Shown one piece after another: positions 33,581-41,747 of a DNA stretch of 64,000 bases. The stretch comes from Umezawaea sp036375055 (lineage in GTDB: Bacteria > Actinomycetota > Actinomycetes > Mycobacteriales > Pseudonocardiaceae). The position numbers were made by a program, and so were the translations under genes. Every line of letters starts with the position of its first letter. Positions within the stretch are counted from its first letter, which is position 1. The stretch spans positions 85,927 to 149,926 of the forward strand of contig NZ_DASUSQ010000084.1 in the NCBI RefSeq assembly GCF_036375055.1. Direction: 5' to 3'. The notes beneath the pieces were generated by a model. The model ran no database searches. It saw nothing but the letters and a program-made list of their open reading frames with translations, and was not told where the DNA came from.

Positions 33581-34789
33581 ATGGTCGTCGTGCCGAAACC
33601 ACTCACGAGCGTCGCCGAGCACCAGGCCACCGTGTCCGGGCTGGTGGGGCTGATGCCGGTCCGCGCGACGCCCATCGCCGACTGCCTCGGGCTGGTGCTG
33701 GCGGAGGACCTGGTCGCGCCGATCCCGCTGCCCCCCTTCGACAACTCCGCCATGGACGGGTACGCGGTGCGCGCGGCGGACGTCGCGGCGGTGCCCGTGG
33801 TGCTGCCCGTCGCGCAGGACATCCCGGCCGGGAAGACCGACGTCGCACCGCTGGAGGCGGGCACGGCGCACCGGATCATGACCGGCGCGCCCGTGCCCGC
33901 GGGGGCCGACGCGGTGGTCCAGGTCGAGCACACCGACGGCGGCACGGACCGGGTGGAGCTGCGCTCGTCGGTCGCGGAGGGCACGAACATCCGCCGGGCC
34001 GCCGACGACGTGGCCCTCGGCGCCACCGTGCTGCGCGCGGGCCGCGTGCTCGGTCCGGCGCAGCTCGCGCTGGCGGGCGCGCTGGGCTTCGGCGAGCTGC
34101 CGGTGCGCAGGCGGCCGAGGGTGCTGGTGCTGTCGACCGGTTCCGAGCTGGTCGGGCCGGGACAACCGCTGCTGCCGGGTCAGATCCACGAGTCGAACGG
34201 CCTGATGCTGGCGGCCGGGGTGCGCGAGGCGGGCGGCGAGGCCGAGCTGCTGAGGTTCGTGCCGGACGACGTGGCGGCGTTCCACGCGGCCATCGAGCCG
34301 CACCTGGCGGACGTGGACCTGGTGCTGACGTCCGGCGGGGTGAGCGCGGGCGCGTACGAGGTGGTCAAGGACGCCTTCACCGGTCGGGGCGTGGAGTTCC
34401 TGAGGGTCGCGATGCAGCCGGGCGGACCGCAGGGCGCGGGCCGCTACCGGGGTGTGGCGGTCGCGACGCTGCCCGGCAACCCGGTGAGCGCGCAGGTGTC
34501 GTTCGAGGTGTTCGTGCGGCCCGCGCTGCTGGCGTCCATGGGTTTCCCGGTGGTCGAGCGGCGCTCGGCCCGCGCCCGGATCAGCACCGCGATCACCTCG
34601 CCGCCCGGCCGCACGCAGTTCCGGCGGGGCGCGTACGACGCGGACTCCGGCGAGGTCGTGACGCCGGTCGGCGGGCCGGGCTCGCACCTGCTGTCGGCGC
34701 TGGCCGTCGCGAACTGCCTGATCGAGGTGCCGCAGGACGTGACCGAGCTGGCCGCGGGCGACCTCGTGACGATCCGCTACCTGGACTGA
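33581..34789 (+). CDS. moeA: molybdopterin molybdenumtransferase MoeA
   Basis: This 402-residue protein carries the MoeA landmarks PPFDNSAMDGYAVR, AHRIMTGAPVP, LVLSTGSELV, VLTSGGVSAGAYE and LPGNPVSAQVSF. It inserts molybdate into adenylylated molybdopterin, the last step of cofactor synthesis, and so could serve the molybdenum hydroxylase encoded 18 kb away. The start is uncertain: ATG 33581 abuts GGCAGG, while in-frame GTG 33590 has it at a better distance. This position beside groEL2, psd and pssA is also found for moeA2 in Mycobacterium (from memory). Confidence 0.93.
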   Translation: MVVVPKPLTSVAEHQATVSGLVGLMPVRATPIADCLGLVLAEDLVAPIPLPPFDNSAMDGYAVRAADVAAVPVVLPVAQDIPAGKTDVAPLEAGTAHRIMTGAPVPAGADAVVQVEHTDGGTDRVELRSSVAEGTNIRRAADDVALGATVLRAGRVLGPAQLALAGALGFGELPVRRRPRVLVLSTGSELVGPGQPLLPGQIHESNGLMLAAGVREAGGEAELLRFVPDDVAAFHAAIEPHLADVDLVLTSGGVSAGAYEVVKDAFTGRGVEFLRVAMQPGGPQGAGRYRGVAVATLPGNPVSAQVSFEVFVRPALLASMGFPVVERRSARARISTAITSPPGRTQFRRGAYDADSGEVVTPVGGPGSHLLSALAVANCLIEVPQDVTELAAGDLVTIRYLD

Positions 34790-34833
34790 CCCCCGGCCCG
34801 CGCCCGCTGTGACCGAACGCTCACCCGCCGCCG

Positions 34834-34863
34834 TTGATCACGGCGTGTGACCCGCATTACAGT
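34834..34863 (+). promoter_or_regulatory. candidate promoter of psd-pssA
   Basis: TTGATC (34834-34839) and TACAGT (34858-34863) are separated by 18 bases, a plausible sigma-A promoter about 190 bases upstream of psd. Sequence only; no other evidence. Confidence 0.35.
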
Positions 34864-35055
34864 GCGGGAACGTGACGTGCGGCCCCAGTGGCACGCCCAA
34901 CCGCAGCGGTCACCCTCCAGCAGGCCGTCCGGCCGGTCCGCGCGTTCAGTCGGGGGACGCGCGGGCGGGCCGGACGACCGTTTTGGGCGCTTGGCGTAGC
35001 GTGTGGCCGGCCCAAGCACAGCCCGACCACGGAAGAGCAACGGATTCCCCACGAA

Positions 35056-35766
35056 ATGAACTCCGACCGCGATCAGCACAGTGGTGGCGTTTCCCACTTC
35101 ATCGAACTCGCTCGGGGCATCGTGCCCCCCATGCACCCCGCAGGCCGCCCGTTCGTCGCGGGCGCCGCGGTCGCCAGTTTCCTGCTCCGGCGGTTCTCCA
35201 AGCGCGCAGGCGTGCTCGGTTTCCTCGTCACGGCCTGGGTCGCCTGGTTCTTCCGTGAGCCCAAGCGGGTCCTGCCGACCCGGCCGAACATCGCGGTCGC
35301 GCCCGCCGACGGCACCGTCTCGCACGTCGTCGAGGTGGCCCCGCCCGCCGAGCTGGGTCTCGGCACCGAGCCGATGATCCGGATCAGCGTGTTCCTGTCC
35401 GTCTTCGACGTGCACGTCCAGCGGATCCCCGCGGCGGGCGAGGTGCGCCGGGTGTCCTACCACGCGGGCAAGTTCCTCTCCGCGGACCTGGACAAGGCCA
35501 GCGAGGTCAACGAGCGCAACACCGTGGTGCTGCGCACGCTCGGCGGCCACGACCTGGTCGTCGTGCAGATCGCGGGCCTGGTGGCCCGCCGCATCGTGTG
35601 CCACGTCGCCGAGGGCGAGAAGGTCGAGGCCGGTCAGACCTACGGCCTGATCAGGTTCGGCTCGCGCGTCGACCTGTACGTCCCGCGCGGCAGCCGTCCG
35701 CTGGTCGAGGCGGGCATGCGCACCATCGGCGGCGAGACCGTGCTCGCCGAGCTCCCGGAGGACTGA
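35056..35766 (+). CDS. psd: phosphatidylserine decarboxylase
   Basis: This 236-residue decarboxylase is of the short actinobacterial class. It has an N-terminal membrane-associating segment (VTAWVAWFFREPKR), APADGTVSHV and FLSVFDVHVQRIP. The autocatalytic cleavage site GS lies in IRFGSRVDLYVP, giving the pyruvoyl group on the new alpha chain. It makes phosphatidylethanolamine from phosphatidylserine. ATG 35056 is chosen for the family's length; the nearest purine-rich stretch (GGAAGAG) is rather far. The pssA gene follows after 3 bases, so substrate synthesis and use are co-expressed. Confidence 0.93.
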   Translation: MNSDRDQHSGGVSHFIELARGIVPPMHPAGRPFVAGAAVASFLLRRFSKRAGVLGFLVTAWVAWFFREPKRVLPTRPNIAVAPADGTVSHVVEVAPPAELGLGTEPMIRISVFLSVFDVHVQRIPAAGEVRRVSYHAGKFLSADLDKASEVNERNTVVLRTLGGHDLVVVQIAGLVARRIVCHVAEGEKVEAGQTYGLIRFGSRVDLYVPRGSRPLVEAGMRTIGGETVLAELPED

Positions 35767-35769
35767 TCC

Positions 35770-36747
35770 TTGGCACCCAGCACGCCGGGCATCCGGCTGC
35801 TCCCCAACGCCATCACCGTGCTCGCGATGAGCGCGGGCCTGTCGGCGGTGCAGTTCGCGATCGTCGGCATGTGGGGGGCGGCGGTCGGCGCGATCGCCGC
35901 CGCGGCCCTGCTCGACGGCCTCGACGGCCGGATCGCGCGGATGCTGGACGCCACCAGCAAGATGGGCGCCGAACTGGACTCGCTGGCCGACGCCATCTCG
36001 TTCGGCGTCGCGCCCGCGCTCGTCATCTACATCTGGCAGTTCGAGGGCGACCGGGGCGGCTGGGTCGTCGCGCTGGTCTTCGCGGTGTGCATGGTGCTCC
36101 GGCTGGCGCGCTTCAACACGCTGCTGGACGTCGACCAGCCGCCGTACGCCAAGGAGTTCTTCGTCGGCGTGCCCGCGCCCGCGGGCGGACTGCTGCTGCT
36201 GCTGCCGCTGATCCTGGAGGAGCAGATCGGCCGCCCCGGCTGGTGGTCCTCGGTGCCCGTCGTGGTCGTGTGGACGGTCGCCGTGGCGCTGCTGCTCGTC
36301 AGCCGCATCCCCACGCTGTCGGTGAAGTCGATCAAGGTGCCGCCGCGCGCGGTGGCGCCGCTGCTGGTGATGGTGGCCCTGCTGGGGGCCGCGATCATCA
36401 CCTACCCGCTGGCGGCGCTGATCGCGGCGATGGTCTTCTACCTGGGCCACCTGCCGTACTCCGTGCGGCGCTACCTGTGGCTGGCCAAGCACCCCGAGGC
36501 GTGGGAGGTGCCCGCCGCGGACCGCAGGGCGATCCGGCGGGCGCACGGCGTCGCCAACCGCCGCCTCGGGCTGCACCAGCCGCTGCGCGGCCGGGTGGCC
36601 GGTGCGGCGCTGCGGGTGGCCCGGCTGCCCCGGCGCAACGGCGTCGACCCGACGAGGTACGCGGTGGACACCGGTCCCCGGCGCCGGAACTGGCGCAAGC
36701 TGGGCCTGCGGCGCAACCAGCCGCCGAAGGACCCCGGCCAGGACTAG
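35770..36747 (+). CDS. pssA: CDP-diacylglycerol-serine O-phosphatidyltransferase
   Basis: This 325-residue membrane enzyme has the CDP-alcohol phosphotransferase motif DGLDGRIAR...GAELDSLAD (residues about 44-70) and about six hydrophobic helices. It condenses CDP-diacylglycerol with serine. The TTG start at 35770 has GGAGG nine bases upstream inside the end of psd. The C-terminal 80 residues are cytoplasmic and basic (for example RRAHGVANRRLGLH, GPRRRNWRKLGLRRNQ), longer than in the minimal family. A terminator follows. Confidence 0.93.
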   Translation: MAPSTPGIRLLPNAITVLAMSAGLSAVQFAIVGMWGAAVGAIAAAALLDGLDGRIARMLDATSKMGAELDSLADAISFGVAPALVIYIWQFEGDRGGWVVALVFAVCMVLRLARFNTLLDVDQPPYAKEFFVGVPAPAGGLLLLLPLILEEQIGRPGWWSSVPVVVVWTVAVALLLVSRIPTLSVKSIKVPPRAVAPLLVMVALLGAAIITYPLAALIAAMVFYLGHLPYSVRRYLWLAKHPEAWEVPAADRRAIRRAHGVANRRLGLHQPLRGRVAGAALRVARLPRRNGVDPTRYAVDTGPRRRNWRKLGLRRNQPPKDPGQD

Positions 36748-36758
36748 TGCGAACACCC

Positions 36759-36796
36759 GGAAGCGCGGGTCCCTCCCCGGAGGGGCCCGCGCTTCC
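36759..36796 (+). terminator. terminator after pssA
   Basis: Arms 36759-36776 and 36779-36796 pair with one G-T wobble (GGAAGCGCGGG...CCCGCGCTTCC), 11 bases after the pssA stop. Confidence 0.8.
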
Positions 36797-37158
36797 GCCT
36801 CACACCGGTCAGGAACTCGGGGCCTCGGGTCGGCCCGGCCGGGGGTCGGCGCACCGGTCGTGGGTGCCCGCGGCGGAGCGGGCGGGGTTGCCGCACGGCG
36901 CGCGAACTCGTCGAGGAGGCTCGCCGGTCGGCTGACCCGGTCCCTGCCTGCCCGGCAGCCACGGCGCGTGCCGTCGTCGGACCGGCGGGAGCACCGGCTG
37001 GACCCGATCCGACGGGGCGCCGCGGGCGCCAGGTCGCTTCGCCCACCGGTTCCCGCCGGCAGGGCGTCGACGTTCTCGGCGCGTGACCACGGGCACACCA
37101 CCGGGCCGCCTCACGACCTCCGCCCGCCGAAGGACCCGCGCCGCGCGGCGACCGGCAC
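36797..37158. other. gene-free stretch before the Cdc48-like ATPase
   Basis: About 360 bases of GC-rich sequence. Long frames exist on both strands, but none has a ribosome binding site or recognisable protein. No repeat or RNA structure was recognised. Confidence 0.5.
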
Positions 37159-37170
37159 TAGGCTCGTGGC
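37159..37170 (+). promoter_or_regulatory. -10 element of a probable leaderless message
   Basis: TAGGCT at 37159-37164 ends 6 bases before the GTG start of the Cdc48-like gene, which has no ribosome binding site. This spacing fits transcription starting at the GTG itself. Confidence 0.5.
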
Positions 37171-39405
37171 GTGATCACGCTGACCGCTCGGCTGACCCCG
37201 TCCGCACTGGACACACGACGCGGTGTCGTCCGGCTGCACCCCGAGGTGCTCGACGCCCTCGGCCTGCGCGCGTGGGACGCGGTGAAGCTGACCGGTGCGC
37301 GGGTGAGCGCGGCGCTCGCCGCCGCGGGCGACGGGCCGCCAGGAGTGGTGCTCGTGGACGACGTGGCGCTGTCGAACCTGGGGGTCGTCGAGGGCTCCGA
37401 GATCGTCGTGGCGCCGGTGGACGTGGCGGCGGCTCGGTCGGTGACCGTGTCCGGCTCGCGGCTGGCCACGACGTCGCTCACGCCCGAGACGCTGCGGATG
37501 GCGCTGACCGGCAAGGTGCTGACGGTCGGCGACGCCGTGTCGCTGCTGCCGCAGGACCTCGCGCCGCCGCCCGGCACGGACGTCGGCTCGACCCGCAGCA
37601 AGCTGTCGAACGCGATCGGCATGACGTGGACCAACGAGCTGCTCACGATCACCGCGACCGACCCGTCGGGCCCGGTGGCCGTGCAGCCGTCCAGCGTGGT
37701 CGGTTGGCGGGACGGCGCGCGGACCGGCGACGCGCGGCCGGTCGTCGCCGAGAACGCGCTGGTGCAGGTCGCGGTGACGGGTCGCGCGGTCGCGTCGACG
37801 TCGACCTACGTGCCGCCCGCGGAGGTCTCGTTCGTGCCGCCGGTCACCGACCTGGTCGGCCAGCGGGACGCGGCGAAGCGGCTCGCCGAGTGGCTGGACC
37901 TGGCGTTCCTGCGGCCGGACCTGCTGGCGAGGCTCGGTGCGTCACCGAGGCTGGCCGCGCTGGTCAGCGGTCCGGAGGGCGTCGGGAAGGCCACGCTGGT
38001 GCGGTCCGTGGCGCACAGCGTGGACGCCGAGGTCGTCGAGCTGGCCGCGCCGAGCATCGCGGTGCTGGAGTCGAACGCGACCGCGCAGCGGCTGACCGAC
38101 GCCGTGGCCGCCGCGTCGGCGAAGGACCGCCCGGTCGTGCTGCTGCTGACCGACGTGGACGCGCTGCTGCCCGCCTCGTCCCCGCCGCCGGTCGCCACGG
38201 TGGTGCTGGACGTGCTCCGCTCCGCCGTGCGCACCAAGGGGTTGGCGCTGGTCGTCACGACCGCGCACCCCGAGGCCGTCGACCCTCGGCTGCGCGTGCC
38301 GGAGCTGGTGGACCGCGAGCTGACGCTGGCGCTGCCGGACGGCCGCTGCCGCACCGAGCTGCTGCGGATGCTGATGCGGGACGTGCCGATGGAGTCCGAC
38401 GTGGACCTCGGCGTCATCGCCGACCGCACACCGGGTTTCGTCGTCGCGGACCTCGTCGCGCTGCGCCGCGACGCCGCCGTGCGGTCCGCGCTGCGGCAGC
38501 GCGACCACGACGAACCCCGTGTGGCGCAACAGGACCTGATCGGCGCGCTCGACACCGTGCGCCCGGTCTCGATGTCCACTTCGGACACGCTGCAAACCGG
38601 CGGGCTGACGCTGGACGACGTCGGCGACATGACCGAGGTCAAGCAGGCGCTGACCGAGGCGGCGCTGTGGCCGTTGCAGTACCCCGATTCCTTCGCCCGC
38701 CTGGGTGTCGAGCCGCCGCGCGGCCTGCTGCTGTACGGGCCTCCCGGCTGCGGCAAGACGTTCCTGATCCGGGCGCTCGCGGGCAGCGGCAAGCTCAACG
38801 TGCTGTCGGTCAAGGGCGCCGAGCTGATGGACAAGTTCGTCGGCGAGTCCGAGCGGGCCGTGCGGGAGCTGTTCCGGCGCGCGGCCGAGGCGGCGCCCGC
38901 GATGGTGTTCCTGGACGAGGTGGACGCGCTGGCGCCCCGGCGGGGCCAGTCGTCGGACTCCGGGGTGGCGGACCGGGTGGTGGCCGCGCTGCTGACCGAA
39001 CTCGACGGCGTGGAGCCGTTGCGCGACGTCATCGTGCTGGGTGCGACGAACCGCCCGGAGCTGGTGGACCCCGCGCTGCTGCGGCCGGGCCGGTTGGAGC
39101 GCATGGTCTACGTGCCGCCGCCGGACGGCGAGGCGCGCGGCGCGATCCTGCGCGCGACCTCGCGCAACACCCCGCTGGCCGACGACGTCGACCTGGACGA
39201 GCTGGCCGAGTCGCTGGACGGCTACTCGGCGGCGGACTGCGCGGCGCTGATCCGCGAGGCCGCGCTGACCGCGATGCGCGAGTCGCTGGAGGCGGCCGTC
39301 GTGACGGCGGAGCACCTGGCCACCGCGCGCAAGGCCGTGCGACCGTCGCTGGACCCGGCGCAGTTGGCCGCGCTGGCCGCCTACGCCGAGTCCCGCGAGC
39401 GGTGA
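37171..39405 (+). CDS. Cdc48-like AAA ATPase (Cpa), degenerate first ring
   Basis: This 744-residue protein has an N-domain (residues 1-215, double-psi barrel type, VRLHPEVLDALGLRAWDAVK) and two AAA modules. D1 is degenerate: Walker A reads GPEGVGKA (Ala274 where Ser/Thr is expected) and Walker B LLTDVDALLP (no Glu). D2 is intact: GPPGCGKT (529 Lys), FLDEVDALAPRRG (Asp582/Glu583), GATNRPE and ALLRPGRLE. The length and location fit Cpa, the actinobacterial Cdc48-like protein reported to dock on the 20S proteasome. It should unfold or segregate proteins using D2. Confidence 0.88.
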   Translation: MITLTARLTPSALDTRRGVVRLHPEVLDALGLRAWDAVKLTGARVSAALAAAGDGPPGVVLVDDVALSNLGVVEGSEIVVAPVDVAAARSVTVSGSRLATTSLTPETLRMALTGKVLTVGDAVSLLPQDLAPPPGTDVGSTRSKLSNAIGMTWTNELLTITATDPSGPVAVQPSSVVGWRDGARTGDARPVVAENALVQVAVTGRAVASTSTYVPPAEVSFVPPVTDLVGQRDAAKRLAEWLDLAFLRPDLLARLGASPRLAALVSGPEGVGKATLVRSVAHSVDAEVVELAAPSIAVLESNATAQRLTDAVAAASAKDRPVVLLLTDVDALLPASSPPPVATVVLDVLRSAVRTKGLALVVTTAHPEAVDPRLRVPELVDRELTLALPDGRCRTELLRMLMRDVPMESDVDLGVIADRTPGFVVADLVALRRDAAVRSALRQRDHDEPRVAQQDLIGALDTVRPVSMSTSDTLQTGGLTLDDVGDMTEVKQALTEAALWPLQYPDSFARLGVEPPRGLLLYGPPGCGKTFLIRALAGSGKLNVLSVKGAELMDKFVGESERAVRELFRRAAEAAPAMVFLDEVDALAPRRGQSSDSGVADRVVAALLTELDGVEPLRDVIVLGATNRPELVDPALLRPGRLERMVYVPPPDGEARGAILRATSRNTPLADDVDLDELAESLDGYSAADCAALIREAALTAMRESLEAAVVTAEHLATARKAVRPSLDPAQLAALAAYAESRER

Positions 39406-39409
39406 GGCC

Positions 39410-40045
39410 CTACTTCTTCGTGGACTGCAAACCCTTGTAGTCGTTCGTGACGATCACGATGATCCCGTCGTGCGCGCCCTGGATCCCGTCGAACCGGGCT
39501 TCCACCCGCGCCTGCATGACGGTGGCGAGGGCTTTCGCCGACTCCTCCTCGTCCGTGCCGGGGCGGTAGTAGACGGTCGTCGTCGGGATCTGGCCCTGGG
39601 AGTAGTTGCCGGTGTCGGCGACGTCCCATCCGGACCGCTCGACGTCGTCGGCCGCCTGCGCCGCGAGGCCGGAGATGGTGCTGTTGTTGTAGACCCGCAC
39701 CGGCGGCTTCGCGACGGTCGGCTGGCCGTCCGGCGGCGGCGTCGCGGCGCCGCTCTGCGCGGGCGCGCTGGTCGCGGGCGGCGGGGTGTCCGTCGTCGTG
39801 GTCGGCGCGGGTGTGCTCGCGGGGGGCTGCTCCGTCGAGGCGGGCGGTGTCGCGGAGGGCGACTCGGACGCGGTCCCGCTCGTGGGCGGCTGGCTGGACG
39901 GACCCGTCGCGGTCCGGTCGCCGTCTCCTCCGCCGCTGAACAGCGTGAAGACACCGATCACGAGCGCCACCAGAGCAACGCCGATCAGCGCGAACCCCGC
40001 GGCGCGGGCCGGGTGCGACGTGCTGGGGGAATCGGGAGAACTCAT
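39410..40045 (-). CDS. LytR C-terminal domain membrane protein
   Basis: This 211-residue protein has a short cytoplasmic lead, one membrane helix (AAGFALIGVALVALVIGVFTL) and a Ser/Thr/Pro-rich stalk (residues about 42-120). A LytR_C domain follows, with VRVYNNSTISGLAAQAADDV, GWDVADTGNY and TVYYRPG. LytR_C domains occur in cell-wall glycopolymer ligases, but the catalytic LCP domain is absent, so this is an accessory envelope protein of unknown role. The ATG overlaps the stop of the DUF3263 gene (ATGA). Convergent with the ATPase gene, leaving 4 bases between stops. Confidence 0.85.
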   Translation of the reverse strand: MSSPDSPSTSHPARAAGFALIGVALVALVIGVFTLFSGGGDGDRTATGPSSQPPTSGTASESPSATPPASTEQPPASTPAPTTTTDTPPPATSAPAQSGAATPPPDGQPTVAKPPVRVYNNSTISGLAAQAADDVERSGWDVADTGNYSQGQIPTTTVYYRPGTDEEESAKALATVMQARVEARFDGIQGAHDGIIVIVTNDYKGLQSTKK

Positions 40046-40353
40046 CGGTGCTCGACACCATTCGGCTCGAAACCGAAGCGGCGCGCCGAACGGGCGCGCA
40101 GCCGGACCGTGCGAAGTTTGCGAAGACGTTTCACGAGCATCGGATCGGCCGCGAAGGCCTCCTCCTTGTCGATCAGGCCGTTGAGCAACTGGTAGTACCG
40201 GGTCGCGGACATGTCGAACAGCTCTTTCACGGCCTGTTCCTTGGCGCCCGCGTACTTCCACCACTGGCGTTCGAAGGCAAGGATCTCGCGCTCCCTGCCG
40301 TTCAAGCCGTCGGCAGGACCCTCTGCCGGCGGCGGTGCCCCTGCGGCGTCCAT
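40042..40353 (-). CDS. DUF3263 protein
   Basis: This 103-residue basic protein has LNGREREILAFERQWWKYAG, FDMSATRYYQLLNGLID and a C-terminus rich in Arg (RLRKLRTVRLRARSARRFGF). DUF3263 resembles a winged or helix-turn-helix DNA-binding fold; its function is unknown. ATG 40353 follows GAGGAGCCTG. It is translationally coupled to the LytR_C gene and this pair beside def is found in many actinomycetes. Confidence 0.85.
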   Translation of the reverse strand: MDAAGAPPPAEGPADGLNGREREILAFERQWWKYAGAKEQAVKELFDMSATRYYQLLNGLIDKEEAFAADPMLVKRLRKLRTVRLRARSARRFGFEPNGVEHR

Positions 40354-40489
40354 CAGGCTCCTCGCCTCACGGGCCGGGGTACCTGCGGATGCGGGCATCC
40401 GTCCCGTGTGATTCCCAAGGGTCAATTACATCACGTGATCGTGATCGGGGTCGCTTCCGCAGTCGGCGCGTCCGAACTGACACGCCGAT

Positions 40490-40502
40490 TAAGCTCGTCG
40501 AC
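40490..40502 (+). promoter_or_regulatory. -10 element of a probable leaderless def message
   Basis: TAAGCT (40490-40495) lies 7 bases before the ATG of def and no ribosome binding site is present. The geometry is like those of the Cdc48-like gene and thiE. Confidence 0.5.
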
Positions 40503-41084
40503 ATGGCTGTACACCACATCCGGATCGCCGGTGACCCGGTTCTGCACAACCCGACGAAGCCGGTTGAGGTCTTCGACGACGAGCTGCGCACGCTCATCGA
40601 CGACATGTTCGAGACCATGGCGGCGGCGCACGGCGTGGGCCTGGCGGCCAACCAGATCGGCGTGGACCTGCGCCTGTTCGTCTACGACTGCCCGGACGAC
40701 CAGGGCGTCCGCCACCGCGGTGTCGTGGTGAACCCGGTGCTGGAGACGAGTGCGGTCCCGGAGGGCATGCCCGACCCGGACGACGACTTCGAGGGCTGCC
40801 TGTCCGCGCCGGGCGAGTCGTACCCGACGGGCCGCGCGGACTGGGCGAAGGTCACCGGCCAGGACGGCCACGGCAACCCGGTGGAGGCGGAGGGCACGGG
40901 CTTCTTCGCCAGGTGCCTCCAGCACGAGACCGACCACCTCGACGGCTACCTGTACCTGGACCGCCTGGTGGGCAGGTACAAGCGCGAGTCGAAGCGCATG
41001 CTGCGCGCCAACAGGTGGGGCGTCCCAGGCCTCTCGTGGGACCCGGCGACTTCGGAAGACCCGTTCGCGGACGACGAGGACTAG
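40503..41084 (+). CDS. def: peptide deformylase
   Basis: This 193-residue enzyme has all three deformylase motifs: GVGLAANQ, EGCLSAPGE (metal Cys) and QHETDHLDG (HEXXH). It removes the formyl group from new proteins. The insertion between motif 1 and 2 and the C-terminal tail (RESKRMLRANRWG) are typical of actinobacterial enzymes. The preceding minus-strand DUF3263 gene is divergent. Confidence 0.95.
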   Translation: MAVHHIRIAGDPVLHNPTKPVEVFDDELRTLIDDMFETMAAAHGVGLAANQIGVDLRLFVYDCPDDQGVRHRGVVVNPVLETSAVPEGMPDPDDDFEGCLSAPGESYPTGRADWAKVTGQDGHGNPVEAEGTGFFARCLQHETDHLDGYLYLDRLVGRYKRESKRMLRANRWGVPGLSWDPATSEDPFADDED

Positions 41085-41104
41085 CCCTTCCACCACACGG
41101 CGCG

Positions 41105-41290
41105 GTGGCACGACGCGGTAGCGCGAGCCGGGCGTCGCGGCGGCGGCACGACGCGGTAGCGGCGCAAGCCGGGGCGTCACGGCAGCGGCAGCGGCAGCCG
41201 ACAAGCCGGGGCGCCGCGGCAGCGGCGGCACGACGCGGAAACGGCGCAAGCCGGGGCGTCGCGGAGGCAGCGGCGGCAACGGCGGCGTTG
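41105..41290. repeat. degenerate GC-rich repeats downstream of def
   Basis: Imperfect copies of GGCACGACGCGGTAGCGGCG begin at about 41107, 41145 and 41227. They are followed by variants of CAAGCCGGGGCGTC and runs of GGCAGC. No fixed unit length and no protein coding sense is apparent. Confidence 0.6.
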
Positions 41291-41400
41291 ACGTTGGCAC
41301 AACGAAACCCGAGCCAGCGGCAGCGAAAGCGCCGACAACGCGGACGACCCGACCGGCGGAGGGCACTTCCCCTCCCTGCCCCCGATCCCCAGCGCCTTCG

Positions 41401-41457
41401 TGCCCGACCCCCGTTTGTCAAGGCATCTTTCCCGCCTTGACAAACGGGGGTCGGGCA
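41401..41457. repeat. perfect 24-bp-arm inverted repeat
   Basis: Arms 41401-41424 and 41434-41457 are exactly complementary with a 9-base loop (ATCTTTCCC). The core is CCGTTTGTCAAGGC / GCCTTGACAAACGG. It stands alone in the gap between def and the LysE gene, over 300 bases from either. It could be a terminator, a transposon-like palindrome or a structured RNA; the right arm happens to contain TTGACA. Confidence 0.85.
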
Positions 41458-41502
41458 TCGAAACAATCGCGCAGCGGGGGCGCACCAGCCACCCACAACC
41501 AC

Positions 41503-41670
41503 CTACGCCCCTGAACCCGACCCCGACCCGACCCCGCCCCACCACCCGCCGGCCTTCGCGGCGTAGATGGCCGCGCACCCCGGCACCCGCATCCGCCCGG
41601 CGGCGATCAGCGCCTCGCCCCCGTCGAACCGCTCGAAGTGCTGGAACCGCTCGAAGTGCTCACGGAGCAC
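41503..41670 (-). CDS. possible small protein, unrecognised
   Basis: A 55-codon frame from GTG 41670 has strongly G/C-biased third positions and a protein-like middle (REHFERFQHFERFDGGEALI, AAGRMRVPGCAAIYAAKAGG), then a Gly/Ser tail. The repeated HFERF comes from a tandem 18-bp DNA duplication. There is no clear ribosome binding site; a longer frame reaches 41736. It may be a gene fragment. No function proposed. Confidence 0.3.
   Translation of the reverse strand: MLREHFERFQHFERFDGGEALIAAGRMRVPGCAAIYAAKAGGWWGGVGSGSGSGA
41626..41661. repeat. tandem 18-bp duplication
   Basis: GAACCGCTCGAAGTGCTG at 41626-41643 is repeated at 41644-41661 with one change in the last base. It lies inside the possible small minus-strand gene. 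Confidence 0.8.
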
Positions 41671-41747
41671 GCACTTCGAGCAGGAGCCCGCGGAACCCCG
41701 CTCGACGCGGTCAGCGCTCGAAAAACGACTTGCCACCCCCGGCCACC

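Noticed and set aside
34872..35258. A possible leaderless gene starting just after the candidate psd promoter
   Set aside because: It overlaps the psd start in another frame and its product has no protein-like features.
36744..37114. Minus-strand frames between pssA and the Cdc48-like gene
   Set aside because: Products are Arg/Pro/Ala-rich with no conserved motif, ribosome binding site or sensible start.
41105..41290. GC-rich repeats as a CRISPR array
   Set aside because: Unit length varies, copies are degenerate, spacers are not unique and no cas gene is present.
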